The notes beneath the pieces were generated by a model. The model was not told the DNA's origin. It did not search any database and saw only the letters and a list, made by a program, of their open reading frames with translations. DNA of 64,000 nt, taken from the NCBI GenBank assembly GCA_011634665.1, contig WAEK01000001.1, forward strand, positions 945,501 through 1,009,500. Direction: 5' to 3'. A program made the translations under genes and the position numbers. Below, in pieces: positions 1 through 13,009 of this stretch. This DNA comes from Mortierella sp. BCC40632. Lineage: Eukaryota > Mortierellomycota > Mortierellomycetes > Mortierellales > Mortierellaceae. The number at the start of each line of letters is the position of its first letter. The stretch's first letter is position 1.

Positions 1-3000
1 GAGACTGTTCGATCCACCAAGGCCAGACATCATGCCGGCTCCTGTATGGCTACTCTTGCTACCATGGTCGTGGCGATTACTGATCTGCGTTCCTATTGCT
101 GGAGACTTGATCGACATGCTTGGCGAGCCTCGTTTCATGTTGTCAATCATGCTCTCACTTGCATCTGTGACCGTGGAGGATGAGAACGAAAGTGTTCCCT
201 TGTCAGAAGACTTGAATCGACCTGCCATGGGTCCATATGGATCGTACTCCTCTGCGTCGTCAGACTTCTTGGACAAGGCGGCCCCCGTAAGCTTGGGCGC
301 CTTGGAATCCCCAAAGCGGTCGCCGTGATCATCATCCATACCTGGGACAGACTGGCTGTAGAATGATGATGAAGATGTGGAAGAAAAGAGAGTAGGCCTG
401 ATCTCAGGGCTCTTCTCGCTCTTTGTGCTCTTGAGAGACATCACGCCCGACAACATGGACGACCTTTCGTTTGTAGTGGTAGTGGTGGTTATGATCTCTT
501 GGTCTTCAAAGTCCTCAATAGTTTGATCCCAGCCAGACTCAGTCATGGATGAAATCGAGGTTCTCGTACCATGCCTAAGCACGTCGCTCTGGCTGGTTCG
601 CACGACGTCACTGTCCTGATGACGTTCCACTGTGGCCCTGGAGCGGTTGCTGATACCACTGCCTCCAAAGTCTTTGCTTCGTCTGCTAACAAATCCATCT
701 GTAGGAGATGGCACCTGTGTGAACCTCAACAATGGACTTTGTCCTCCAACGGGAACCCTCGACGAAGTCAGTGAAGGAGATGCTGGAATGCTGACATTGG
801 ACGAACTACGGCTCCTGTTCATGATTGACACATGGCCTGTCTCGCTGCTTGCTCCTGATCCTCGACGGGCAAAGCCATGGAAGCGATCATCCTCTCCAGA
901 CAGAATGGATGGTGACAATGGCTCTGATGAAGGGTCTCTTAATCGAGACGATAGGCCTCCCGAGAGTACCTCCTTTGATTCAGAGACCAAGATCGATCTC
1001 TTGCCCAACTTGGGTGATCCCAAAGTATGCTTCAAGCCTGGAGACGACGGTGACGATGAGAGAGACATGGAAGCTAGACCTGATGGTGGTTTGGCTGCCA
1101 TATCTACTGTCGAGTCTGTCACTGTCAATCGACGAGCACCACTCAAAGAAGTTGCTGCAGCTGCAGCTGCGGCGCGCTTCTGCTCCAGGCGCTCACGCTG
1201 TTTCTGGAGCGCAGGCGAAATGAACTTTTGGTCTGTAGTTGCTGGCTTCGATTGTTGCAAAGGACTTACAGGCGCCTTGGCGGGAGAGAGAAGTGGCGAG
1301 GATGCATTTTCCGGTTGCATTTCCTGTGCAGAAAAAGAATCTGTGGATGATGCTGATGGTGACAACGATGACAACTTCTTTCCTTTGGTGCTCTTGTACT
1401 TGGAGATGGGTGGAAGGGGCTTTCCCTTGGCGCGCAGGCGTGCACGTTGCTGTCGGATAGCGAGAGGAAGGTGAGAGTCATCCTCGAATTCTTCTGTAGG
1501 CGCGTCTGACTTGGGAACAAGGCTATCAGGAAGAGTTGCCTCTTCAGATGGGGCTGTTGATAGTGTTCGAGGCACAGACTGCGAGGAAAATGTCTCAAAA
1601 GATGAAGCTAGCCTATCCTTTGTCAACAATGAAGTAGCAAAGGTACTGCCACTAGTGACTGATACATGACTGGTCTCTGAGGTGTCTAGATCAAAGTTCC
1701 AGTCATCAGCGCCTCCAATCTCTGGCAAATCCAATTCAAGAGACTGTTGCTCTGTTGCCAGACTCTTTCCTTCGGTCACAACTCCACTGGATCCTCCCAT
1801 GGACAATTGGGCATCCACTTTCGGGATCATAGTTCCTGAGAGGGGCTCATCCGCTTTTTGAAGTGGTGGCAGAATCGAATGTGTGTCAAGATCGTTGTCC
1901 CACTCATCCTCTTCTTTTAGATCTGTTGTCCAGGACATGCTAGCACTGGCTTCCAATCCCTTCTTAGACTCCATTGACCCAGGTCTAGATCCAGATCCAT
2001 GATCGAGAAGTTCACCATGGCCAGGTCGAGACTCGAGCGACGATGAAGAAGTTTTGAATTCTTCATCCAGCGATCGGACCGAGCAGACAGACTCTATTCC
2101 AGACCCGATGCTCAACATGGCTTCACTTCTCTTGGACACAGAGGCAGGAGAGATATCTTGCCAAGGGCTAAGGTTGGAGCTGCTTCCTTCTCCCTCACTA
2201 CTGTCTGTTCTCATCGCGGAATCACCATGGATGGATTCCCGTCTCGCCTCTGATTGGGCATGGTCCTTGAGTCCCGTCAAGTGTGGAACTGAGGGCACCT
2301 GGGCTGACTTAAGACGAGATCCTGGAGAGAAGGATTTTTCAACACTCGAGACAGAGTAGGAGCTTGAAGTCACTAGAGTCGACTTGAAGGTTGACTCAAT
2401 CGCCATAGAGGATTCTTCCTCATCGTCAAAGTCCCATGCATTGTCAAGAGCACTAATATCAATCTCTTCCTTGATGAGGGATGACTTTTCTTGAGTGTCG
2501 CTTGTATCTTTGGTATCCACTGGTAACGATACTTCCTCCGTGACACTGGTCGACACAGGTTCCTTGGGAGCGACAGGGTTTTCGATGAGAGAGTGGTGTA
2601 AATCATCCTGGATGACAGGGTTTTCAGTATCCCAAGCATCATCTTCAAAGACGATATTGTCTAGTGGTTGAGTGAGTGGAGCACTATTTGCGAGTGTAGA
2701 GTCATGATCGATATTCTTGACTGGAGATTGTTTCGATTCCATGGGTACAAGATCACTATCAATGGTCACCTGGGAGGTCACAGTCTCGGATTCAACGGCT
2801 AGGGCTGCCTTCTCGAAGGTATCCTCCACCTGCACCGGAGTCTGTTCATGTGTAGCGTGGGCAATGTTATCAATGACAATGTCCATGTCCTGACCCCAAG
2901 CATCTGCGTCGTCTTCAGTTAGTTCAAGTTGAGTTGATCTATCCACATCTGAGGATGGCTCCGGATGGTTCTCCGTCTTCCTAGTGTCGGATACCAGTTC

Positions 3001-6000
3001 CGAAGCGGATGTTGCTTGCTCGAGGATGGTATGAGTAAAAGAGGCAACAGGTTCATCAACAGTAGTGGCTTCTGGTACAGTAGCTTGTACTGCCATCAGG
3101 GAAATCTCCATCTCAGGGATCGTATCACCCCATGGGTCCGCTTCAGTTTCTTGGGTATCCATGCGGTCATCAGCATGAGCTAGGAGGCTTTCACTGGTGG
3201 ATGCCGGCGCGGATGACATAGGCTTGTTATCCTCAACTGGCTGGTTATCAGTCATAGACTTGTCTGTGTTAAGGATACTATCCAGCTCGTCCAGGAAAGA
3301 GTTGGCTTCACGAGTGGCTGCAGTTTCATCTGAATGTTCGTACTTCAAGCTCTGCACACTCTGCTCAGTTGAAGTCTCTAATGCAGAAACTTGCTTCTGT
3401 TGAATAACATCAGGCCATGAATCATCATTATCCCATGCAACCATGTCGTCTAAATTCTCAACCGCCTGCACGATGTTGTCATCAACAGTGAAGCTAGAGC
3501 CGATAGGAGTGACAACGTCACTAAAGACCGACGTCTGAGTCTGCAAAGACTCGTAAAGTTCGGTCTTGATCACTTGGTGGGTGACAAAAGAAGTCTCCAT
3601 CGTCGTTGTAGTTTCCAAAGTCTCGGAAGTCCGAACAGAAAACGTCTGTTCCTGGGCATGTTCGACTTCAATGCTTGACTTGGCCAAGACTGGTGAGGAG
3701 GGCTGTTCCACCACACAAATGGCTTTCTCCACTTGGTCTGACGATGCTTCAAAGACTGACAGGGATGGCTTTGATGTAACATCCTCAACATTCACGGCAG
3801 TACTCCGATGCTCATCATCCTCTTTGATGGACACTTGTTCAGCTTGAACATCGCTTTGATGGGAAAGAGTGACATCGAGTTGATGGCCTTGCGACAAGGT
3901 CTCCTGGACCTCATATTCAGCCTCAATCTGAATGTCGGCTTCCTTGTCATCCCAATCCCACGAGTCAGCCTCGATACCTCCTGTTATCTCTGCAAGGGAA
4001 GGCTGAATGGTGGGCTCTGGTTGATTCAGTTGCTCAATCGGAGTACTAGTAGGTTCTTCCGCAGATGCATGGTCAAGCAGGACGGTCTCCATAGCTGTTT
4101 CGTGCTCAGAGGGACTCTTGTTCGATGGTACATTATGGCTGGGTTCAATTGCAGCCGATAGAAAATCCTGATGCCCCGTCTCAATTGTGATATTCATATC
4201 CTGGTCCATCCAAGCATCTTCATCTACCTCAGGCTCAGCAAGACCAGAAAATACCGAAATTGTTTCTTTAGAATCAGTATGAACTTGATGCTGTACTTCG
4301 AGGGGTGGGGTTCTCTCAGGTGAAAGAGAAGGAATATGCTCCCCTTCAAACACAGCCTTTCCAGGCTCTGGGATCTCGGAGGCTGGCCAACTGTCTTGAT
4401 CTTCATACGCCGCCGCATCGCTAAAGGGATTCATTGGGTCCTTGTCAGGGTCCTGCTCCTCAGCGAAAGTCTCTATGGCAATACGAGTCTCCAAATCAAC
4501 CAACTCTGCTCCACTAGCAGGCTCAGGGGGAGCATCGACGCAAGCAACGGCTTCAGCACAGGCTTCGACACTAGCTTCTGTGGTAAAATCGGTGTCGGTC
4601 TCGGCACTGATCTCGGTTCTAGTCTCGACACTGGCTTCGGTTCTGAAATCGATGCTGACTTCGGCTGTCTCGACATTCGCTTCGGCAGATTCGATAATGA
4701 CTTCAGTAGTTTCGACACTCTCTTCAGTAGTCTCGACACTCACTTCAGTAGTCTCGACGCTCATTTCGGTGGTTTCGACGTCCACTTCGGTGGTTTTGGC
4801 ACTCGCTTTGGTGGTTTCGGCACTGGCTTCGGTGGAGTCAACACTGATTTCGGTAGTCTCAGCGATGGCACTGGTCGTCTCAGTAGTGATTTCGGCAACC
4901 TCTGCATTAATTTCGGTACTGGCCTCGAAATTAACTTGAGTGCTAGTCTCGGCACTGACTTCAGTACTGGTCTCGATTTCAACTTTGGTGCTGGTCCCAA
5001 TATTATCTTCGGTATCGGTCTTGGAGCTAACTTGGGGGCTCGTCTCCACAGTAGACTTTGCGTGAGTCTCAACGCTAGCACAAACACCAGCACTTGTAAC
5101 AATCTCTACAATACTGACGGCAGTCTCGATAGTGGCAGTGGCATTTTCATCGATGGTAATATCTTTGCTGGCGACAGAATCGGTGACTTGGATCGGGTTG
5201 GTGATTTGTGGGAGAGATGGCTGTCCGTGAGTCTCCAGAACAGGCTGCGTATCCAACTCTCGGGTGCATTCATATTCCATCGAGGTCTCCTCCTTCTCTT
5301 CCAGTTTAGCCGAGATCACATCCTCTGATGCTGACATATCATGGGTGCTCACATCAACCAGTTCGGTAGTCTGGGATACTTGTTCGCTGGCAACAACTGC
5401 CAATTCCAGACCGGATGGGACATCTCTTTCTTGAGTTAGAGTGGCCGCCGTTTTGCTTTCAGTAGACTCTAAATCAAGACTGAATGGATCATCTATGGAG
5501 CCAGTCCGATCATCCTCTAACAAAGAAGCCGAGCTATAGGCACCATTGAAAGGACGTGTCATTCCTTGCTCCATCATTTCGGCAATGTCGTCATCTACAA
5601 TATATTTTGGCGAGGATTCCTCATCACTGATAGGCGTGCTAATGGATCTGTTCATAGGAACACCGCGCTCCATGTGCTCGAGATAATCATCATCGTCTAA
5701 AATCTCGCTGAGTCGGTTGCATGAAGCATTAAAGCTGCGTGCTGTTGAGAGATCACCATAGATATCACTTCCACTCTCGGAATCCTGGGACGTCTCAAGG
5801 GCAGTATTATCTTCCAAAGACGCACTAATGTCAATCTCAATGGGTTCCATTTGTTGGAGTGTTGAGGAAACTGGCGATAATTGGATGGTTTGTGAGTGAG
5901 AAGCTTGTTCGGTAGTCGATCTAGACGTCGACGGAGACAATTGCTCAGGAATATCTTGGGTGTTGACTATTTCTTGCACATTGAAGCTCTCGACATAGTG

Positions 6001-8840
6001 TTGCTCAGAAACAGAGACCACACTAGACTGGATAGCGACTACAGAGGTGGTGGAGACGCGTGTAGTGTGCAAATTGCTTTCAAAAGCTGTCCGCATGACC
6101 TAAAGCAAACAAACAAGACATTAACAAGAATCACTAAAGAACACAAAACATCAAGTAGTCAAGAAGCCTTCAAGTGACATTTACCTCCTGGACCTCCACA
6201 TCTTGCTCATGATCGCTATCTGTGCAAACATGCGGTAACTCTTCTGCGATCTCCGGCTGTTTGTCCTCTCCTTTGATATCGCTTTCGACAGCTATTCAAA
6301 AAGCAAGCGGGTTGTCGTCGGTGTTCAGATGAGACATCCTTAGAGCGTACCTGGCATTGAAAGTAATCAAAATACTTACCCTTAACATCTTGTGAGGAGT
6401 AGTTAATCTCAATGCTGGAACTCCGTTCTGTAATATCCATCTCAGTATGAACTGAGGCTGAGATTTCTTCATTGTTGATCTTAGGCTCGGCTTCGTCATT
6501 GAATCCCCAAGCATCCTCGGTATTTGCCTCGAGATCCTCGACCTCCATACTACCAATGACAATTTCGGTACTAGTGTGGTCCTGAGTTACAGTCCTCTCA
6601 GCGGTTGGGGAAGGGCAGGCATTTGAAGTGGCCCGGGCCTCTTCGATAACGTCCTGCATTGAAGAATCGAGACTTTGCCTTGACTCCAGGCCAAGAGAGC
6701 TTTCACGAGCAACCACAGTTTCACTGAGAGGCATTGGCGCTGGGTCAGTAGTTTCTACTTGAACATGCTTGTGGGTCGTCTCTGTTGGGATTAGGTTCTC
6801 AATGAACTCGTGGGCCTGGGGCTGCTCAACATTAAGCTCCGACTGAACAACCTCATCCATACTGAATCCCCACGAATCTTCAGCATCTTCAGTATCTTGG
6901 GCAACAAACGAAACGCTACGGGTCGATGATGGAGGACCTGTAATGACAGGAAGAACATGTTCGTTTGTGGCTGACTCCGGCTCTTGCAAAGATGTGCCAG
7001 GGTCCTCGAGTTGGATATCAAGCTCTTCGTCGTATCCCCAGGCGTCATCAGTGTCACCAGGAACCTCATGCACATCGTGGATATGAGAAAAGTTATCCTG
7101 ACTCTGTTGACTAGTCACCGATATAACTGTGGTGATAGATTTGGTTGATTGTTCCGTAACAATTGGCATGTCAAACTCTAGCTTCTCATCGCCATAGTCC
7201 CAGGTTTCCTCCTCATCTGCATGGCTGTGGTGGACCAATGAGCTAGGAGGCTTTGTCAATGCATGCATTGGCGTATCCATTGGTGCCCTTTGTGTTGGTT
7301 CTGGCAAGTCTACTTCCATTGGCTCTGAGATTCCAATGTCATCATCAAATCCCCAGGAATCCTCGACATTATCAGCCAAAGATGGCTCCATGCTTTGAAT
7401 AGATGCAGCGGAATGAGGTGTAGTCTGAGTTGAGGTGATTGGTGGAAGTGCTTGAGTCTGTTGTATCCTCTGCTCGCGTGAGAACTGTTGTGCTGAAGAT
7501 TGGTAAGTGTTTTGAAAAGTACGATGGATGCCTCCTGACAGATGCTCCGTGGGACTAGTAGTGTTTGTAGGTTGAACTGTAGCAGAAAGCTCTTCAAGGC
7601 CTGTATCGTCGAATCCCCAGCCTGACTCCATCTCTGCTGTATCCGAGACATCGCCATCAAAAGCAACATTGGATTCTTCTGTAAAGCTCTGTCTCGCGCC
7701 ATAGGATACAGAATGGTGAAGAGATGTTGATCGCGTTGCAGTAATATGGGTGGTCCTGCTAGACTGCGTTTCAGTAATTGATCGGGTATTGTATGATTGA
7801 AATGCTGATTCGGATAGTCGGTCTACTGCTTTTCGTGTTGCAAAAGAACAAAGAAAGTTAGGTTCAGAGCCTGCCCCAAGATGCTAAACGCAGAGACGCT
7901 GTTTACAAACCCTCTTACCATTATTGGACTGAGAGACAGAGGTAGGCGTGGTTGCCTGGAACTGTTCCATGAAAGTTTCAATGCGTTGTTGATGGAGAGC
8001 TTCGGTATTTTCCTCGACCTCATCCTCGCTGCTCTGTTGCTGTTGGTCCTCGTGTTCTCGTAGCCACGCCTGACGTGCACTCTCGGATACAGGCGTGCGA
8101 TGAATGGCGGAAGAGTCGGGGGCAAGATAGGCCTGGACGACTTTTGAGAAGTGCTTTGAGCTTGGTCGCATCCGCTCTCTCAACTTCGGCGTATTTCCTC
8201 GGGCTATAATCTGACCAGTGCTGATCTGGGCAGTCTGCTGGAGAGCCGGGGTGCCATACTGGGGTTGATATGACTGAAACTCATCGAACGGCGCTTGTTG
8301 GTTCTGCTGGTACTCAGCCATGACTGTGGCGCCAGAAGAGCGTTCTTCGTATCCGAACGATGTGAAGGACTGTTCCTCAGTGAATTGTGTAGCCGAGTAT
8401 TGGAAGGAATGTGTCTGTTGTTGGTGAGTCTGTTGCTGATGAGTCTGTTGCTGATGACCTTGGAACTGATTCTCCCATGATGACTGTTCAACATGCTGAT
8501 GCTCCTGTTGCAGCTGCTCTTCATGCCCTGATTCAAAACCCTCTAGCTCAACGCTAAAGGACTGATGTTGCTGTTGGCTCAAGAGCGATGAAGACCCTGC
8601 AGGCTGTTGTATGTGAGAGGAATCTTTGGTCGGGAACTCCTGCTGAGGGCTCTGAGGACTTTGTCTAGAAATGATTGGGCTGCGAATCACGACTGGGTCC
8701 CAAGCCGAATCATCATCGCCTTCAGATGCGCTTGCAAACTCATCATTTGAGTCAGAGGTAATGTCACTCTCGGGAACATATTGGTCATCTCCATGCACCC
8801 CATGACTCTGTCGGTGCTGATCCAAAGTGGGGGGCTGCAT
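1..8840 (-). CDS. Giant acidic-Trp repeat protein, N-terminal part (possible Sec16-like coat scaffold)
   Basis: Start is the ATG at 8840. Exons read 8840-7919, 7828-6380, 6291-6185 and 6099 to the window edge. All three introns are GT-AG and the frame stays open for 2,859 codons. The C-terminus lies outside. The protein looks almost wholly disordered. Residues 1-300 are Q/S-rich. Then short acidic motifs centred on Trp recur: ESGWGFDD, EDSWGFDD, DDAWGYDEE, EDAWGFND, DEDAWMDQD, DSWDWDD, VAWDNDD, DADAWGQD, EDDAWD, NAWDFDD, DEWDND, DDWNFD. A VETTE-type repeat lies at about 4570-5100. Near the edge are FISPALQKQRERLEQKRAAA and a DPYGP motif. Acidic W-x-W/F motifs are known COPI delta-COP ligands (Dsl1, ArfGAP1), and long Trp/acidic N-termini also occur in Sec16. 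No Sec16 central domain is inside the window, so the family call is inference. It could also be another coat-binding scaffold. Confidence 0.72.
4570..5100 (-). repeat. In-frame VETTE heptapeptide repeat (about 21-bp unit)
   Basis: Inside the giant minus-strand gene. Reverse-strand reading gives successive copies of a 7-residue unit of the form S-V-E-T-T-E-V, such as EVSVETTEESVETTE. It becomes more diverged toward 5100 (TSTEVSAETSTQVNFEAS). Because the unit length is a multiple of three, all six frames stay largely open. This creates long spurious plus-strand reading frames. Confidence 0.8.
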
Positions 8841-9743
8841 CGATTAATCTATTCTGCTCCAGCCGAAGGCTGTGAAAGAAGTTTGAGAAGGATGTAGAGG
8901 AGGAGGAGGTAGTGGTGGAAGATGAGTACGATGGAGGGAGTGCAGTACAGCCACGATAAATGCTCAACTCTGGTGCTTACAATCCAATTAAGTCCTTTAG
9001 CGCTAAAAGCGTGACGATGGAAGGGAGGTGGAGGTGAGCACGGTGGAGCGATGAAGGGGGTAGAAGAGGACGCTGATGGTGTCAAAACTCAAAAAGTCCA
9101 GCGATTCGTTGTCGCGACGAAGTTGGATAAAGATTATGTCACGTAGAGCGTAGCCTTGTACGTATGAAGCCATTTCCATTGGGAAAAAAAAAACGTTTGC
9201 TCTCGTTCGAATCAGAGACAAGCTGTAGACAAGTCCTTCCAAGCTGATCAGATTCTTCGCTCCCGTTTCCCACCCTCCCGTAGACATCGCCCATCCAAGG
9301 GACCAATCTCCTTCTAGGATAGCTACAGGGGTCTAGAGCCTCTTCCTCCCTCTTACCGTGAACAATAGCTGGGTACAAAGAAGCCTTTATTCTGGCGCAC
9401 GGTCATCCACGAGATGATTCCCCACAGCAGAGTTGTACCTGGTGGAGTGTACACACCTTTTTGTTGGGTGTAATGCAAAGTACACGGACCATGGGCACCA
9501 AGAGAACACTCCCTTCTCCTACACCCTTTTTCATTGGCATTCCACAGGGCTTTGATGGACTGCTTTTGGGGGGAAGAAGGAGCCTATCCCCCTCTAATAG
9601 GCGACTTGTTGGGGATTCTACTTCTATAAAAAAAAGGATCTCGGTGCTCTATTTCCTCTTTCTTTCTTTTTCTCTCTCGCACCTTTCTTCAAGACACCTG
9701 TATCAAACACCCTGCTGCTCCGCTCAACTCAACTCTGCACAAA
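8841..9743. promoter_or_regulatory. Divergent intergenic/promoter region
   Basis: This is about 900 bp between the start of the giant minus-strand gene (8840) and a small plus-strand gene (9744). I see no supported gene in it. The minus-side leader (8870-9100) is A/G-rich on the plus strand, which is a pyrimidine-rich 5'UTR for the minus gene. The plus side has a TATA-like stretch at 9625 followed by a CT-rich leader to the ATG. Confidence 0.6.
9625..9634 (+). promoter_or_regulatory. TATA-like element
   Basis: TATAAAAAAA lies about 120 bp before the ATG at 9744. A strongly pyrimidine-rich tract (9650-9690) follows, as is usual for fungal core promoters. Confidence 0.5.
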
Positions 9744-10046
9744 ATGTCCACAAACGAGTCTCTTCTCATCAACCTCACTGCTGGTAGCCACAAGCCTTCG
9801 CTTCACCCAAGCTCAAAGCAACAGACCCAGCACCTCATCCATCTCCAGATGGAGGAGCTCCAGGCGCCTCATCTCAGCAACTCTAGCCCCCTCGATAGCA
9901 CTTATGACTACGAGACTGTCGAAAATGCCTCCATTGCTCCTTTGAATACTAATACCTCCTCGCAAGGCAGTCTCTTTGACTCTCTCGAGCCTCATATGCA
10001 ACTTAGCGCCAAAGGCTTTGATGCTACTACTCGGGCGAAGCTGTAG
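9744..10046 (+). CDS. Small hypothetical protein, 100 aa, intronless
   Basis: ATG in a good context (CACAAAATGTCC), preceded by a TATA-like box and a CT-rich leader, ending in TAG. An AATAAA lies about 160 bp downstream at 10204. The product is Ser/Thr/Asn-rich and hydrophilic, with no membrane segment or motif that I recognise. It has a slightly acidic middle (DSTYDYETVEN). The promoter, start context and 3' signal support a real gene, but I cannot name a family. It is divergent from the giant Trp-repeat gene, so the two may share regulation. Confidence 0.55.
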   Translation: MSTNESLLINLTAGSHKPSLHPSSKQQTQHLIHLQMEELQAPHLSNSSPLDSTYDYETVENASIAPLNTNTSSQGSLFDSLEPHMQLSAKGFDATTRAKL

Positions 10047-10923
10047 GAGAGAGGGCATTCCTCCAGAGTAAATACTCCAATCTCGACTCGACTGCTACCC
10101 CCTTATTGCATTTTCCCCCAACAAACATCATTACCCACCACTTTGTTCTTTTCTCACTGCATGCCTTTCTTTTGTATCTAATCTGGCCCTGTCGGATAGC
10201 CTGAATAAAGCGATCTTTTTGTCTCTTTCAACCGTCAGAAAGGTGCCCAGAATGTTTGAACAGCCCTGTGTCGGAGTCGGCCATTTGGATAGAAAGAGAA
10301 CTGGAGTAGGAAGCAAGCAACCATGGATAAGGAATAGGGACCTGCATGTTTCAAAAGAGAAAGGACTCTCAGACTCTCGGACTCTCCGTTCTCTCTCGCC
10401 GAGTACTGGTGTCACCGCTTCTCGGCATTTGTGTGCAACAAAATCCACAGGAAATTCACAGGACCGGTCAAGTCGTGCACGACCCACATTTTTTTCCCTC
10501 TCTTCTCCAGTCCGTTATCTGTGCCGCTCAACTTCTCAACTTCAAATACCGATTCGCCCTTCTTCCCTTTTTTTGCTTAATGCAAAAAGAAAAAAAATAC
10601 ACATAAACATGAGGAATGAGGGCATGCAAAGTGTGTTCCTGTTACAAAATGGATCATCTAGACTAGACTAATGGTGGCGATGAAAGGCGGCGCATTCCGA
10701 AGAGTTGCGTCGCTCACATAAATGAGGAATACCTCCCATGCTATGTTGGACCTGATGGAGCAGATTCAAGCGCCGGTTATAAAAAAATACCCAAAGCCAA
10801 AAATCTGCTTCCCTCTACCTCTTTCCTCGCACATTACACCTCCTTCCCCTTCTTCACCTTTGCCTTGACTTTTTCCAAGCTCCTTTTCCCACGCGTCCCA
10901 TCCACTAGAAAAAAAAAAAAGCC
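10047..10923 (+). other. Intergenic region before the esterase
   Basis: The 3' region of the small gene (AATAAA at 10204), then non-coding sequence, then the esterase promoter. Short open frames at 10219-10671 have no codon bias or splice context and are not called. Confidence 0.5.
10778..10787 (+). promoter_or_regulatory. TATA box of the carboxylesterase gene
   Basis: TATAAAAAAA at 10778, about 145 bp upstream of the ATG at 10924. A pyrimidine-rich leader (10808-10900) lies between. Confidence 0.6.
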
Positions 10924-13009
10924 ATGCAATCATCACCCCAGGACAGGAGATTCCTGCAGACCCATATTCCAGGATTTGGTACGATCCGAGGACTAGTCGA
11001 TGAGCGTCACCCTCAGGTGGCTCGATTTATGGATATCCCCTTTGGGACTGTAGTTCAGAGATGGAAGCCTGCAACGCGACCTGAACCATGGTCTGGTGTC
11101 CGTGATGCAACAAAGCAAGGGTACGTGAAACCATGAGCAATGACTGACTGGGTCGTCATAACATCCAACAGGAAACTGTACTGATCGAATATGACATGCT
11201 CTTCATCCTATAGACCAATGCCGCCTCAAGAGATTATTGAGGGTCCATCGCCTTTCCTCCTAGAGACACTTGAAACGGTCATTGGTCCATACGAAGACCT
11301 CTATGATGAGCGAGACTGCCTGAACTTGAACATTTTTATGCCATCTGGCTCATCCTCTTTGGAGCCAGGTCAGGGCGACCAAGACCTGTCATTGCTTCCA
11401 GTACTCGTATGGATCTATGGCGGTGCTCTCCGACGAGGGGGGAACGGGATCGTCCTTTTTGGTAAGTCCAAACATCCATGCTTCGCATGGTCTCTGGACG
11501 GTGTTCGAACGAGTGCTGCTGAGGCCGCCATTGCCAACACTCTATTCACACTTTCCCTCTTCCTAAAAAAAATAAAAATTTTAGATGCGACAAACTTCGT
11601 GGCCGAATCGATTACACTCGGGAAACCCGTTGTGGTCGTTGTACCGAATTACCGCGTCAACTACCTTGGTTTCCTGGCCTCGAAGGAACTCCGCTCAACC
11701 GCTACACCGGGTGAGAGTGTAGGCAATTGGGGTCTTCTTGACCAGATCATGGCTCTGGAATGGGTGCAAGATCAAATCCACTTGTTCTCTGGGGACAAGG
11801 ACCGAGTTACTATTGCTGGTGAATCCTCAGGTGCGGTCTCTGTGAACACGCTGATGAATATCGAGCGTGCTCATGGCCTCTTCCAGAGAGCAATTCTACA
11901 GTCTGGTTCGATGGGTATGCTCTCTCCATCCTACTCGGATCAAGATGGTCAGCTGTATTTTAATCATCTTTGTCAAAAATTCGGGGTCTCGAAAGAGGAC
12001 CCTGATCACGTCAAGGTCGAAAAGTTGAGGCAGGTGCCTGCTAAAATGTTGGCTGAGGAACTCAAGACTTACGAAGTGACCTTTTTCCGACCATCAATCG
12101 ATGGTGTTTTGATTGATGGCGATGTTCGGCAAGGAAAATTGTCCGGGTACCCAAAACTTTACTCCCAACTCCAATGGGTCCTTGCAGGAAGCTGCCGTGA
12201 TGAAGGTAAAGCCAAAAGATCCGCGAGAAAGCTTACGACTTCCAAGTCTATTGATTTATTAATATACCTTTTATCGCTTGTTATAAAATATATTTATTTA
12301 AAAAAAAAAAAAAATAGGCTCAGTCTTAGTAGAGGTCATGGCAGCAAACACGCTTTCCTTGTTTGAGAAGCTTCGTACTAGACTTTCTCCACCTTCGCTG
12401 TTAGAGGTCTTTGATCGTCTCTATGGATTTCCTAAAACCGATGACGAGGCCTCAGAAATTTCAGTTCAGCTGATCAATGATGGTGTTTTCCGGTACCCGC
12501 TTTACCAGGCAACGCAAGCGGTTTTTGATCATAACGATGCCCTATTTACTTCCTTGTCCCCAGAAACAATCCATTGTTATTTGAGCCGATTTCATTTTGA
12601 CTGCACCTTCTCCAAGATATCCAAGGTTAACCCGGACTTTGGAGCGCACCATGGATCGGACATTATGTTTATGTTTGGTTCTGACGCAGCCATGGAGCAT
12701 ATGACTGAACAAGAGAAGCAGCTTTCCAAGGAAATGCAGTCGATTTGGATCGATTTTGTCGCTATCAAAGATCCAAATACCTCTCAAATCCCAAAAGTGA
12801 GCAGACCAGCGAAAGGAAGCCATAATGATGACCACGGGGAGGCTATCTTGTTCAAAGAAGATTGGAAAGTGGGCCGTACCAATGATGTCGAGCGCCTATC
12901 CAAGGAAAAGATCTCCTTTTGGAGAGAAGCAAACGCATACTACGCTTCAGAGGCGACAAAAGGCCGATCTGCAGACGTAGGATTTAACTTGTTCCAAGTT
13001 TTAGTTTAG
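10924..13009 (+). CDS. Type-B carboxylesterase (cholinesterase-like, alpha/beta hydrolase)
   Basis: Exons are 10924-11120, 11214-11461, 11585-12205 and 12318-13009. All junctions are GT-AG and in phase, giving 585 aa. Motifs run in the family order: N-terminal G-x-I-x-G-L (FGTIRGLVD) and IPFGTVVQRW, the second signature ERDCLNLNIF, the oxyanion-loop region WIYGGALRRGGNG, PNYRVNYLGFL, NWGLLDQ, and the nucleophile elbow TIAGESSGA in place of the usual FGESAG. HHGSD near the C-terminus likely holds the catalytic His. Length is usual for the family (about 550). There is no clear signal peptide, so it may be cytosolic. The oxyanion loop has YGGAL where HGGGF is typical. Substrate cannot be told. 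The stop codon overlaps that of the convergent gene. Confidence 0.9.

Noticed and set aside
632..1474. A 280-codon plus-strand open frame
   Set aside because: Antisense to the same minus-strand exon, with no start context, splice signals or recognisable product.
4336..5328. A 330-codon plus-strand open frame (FGSFDTHFSSLD-type repeats) and other long plus frames in 1-6000
   Set aside because: They lie opposite the giant minus-strand gene and stay open only because the coding repeat has a unit divisible by three. The minus frame is continuous over 2,033 codons and carries the conserved motifs.
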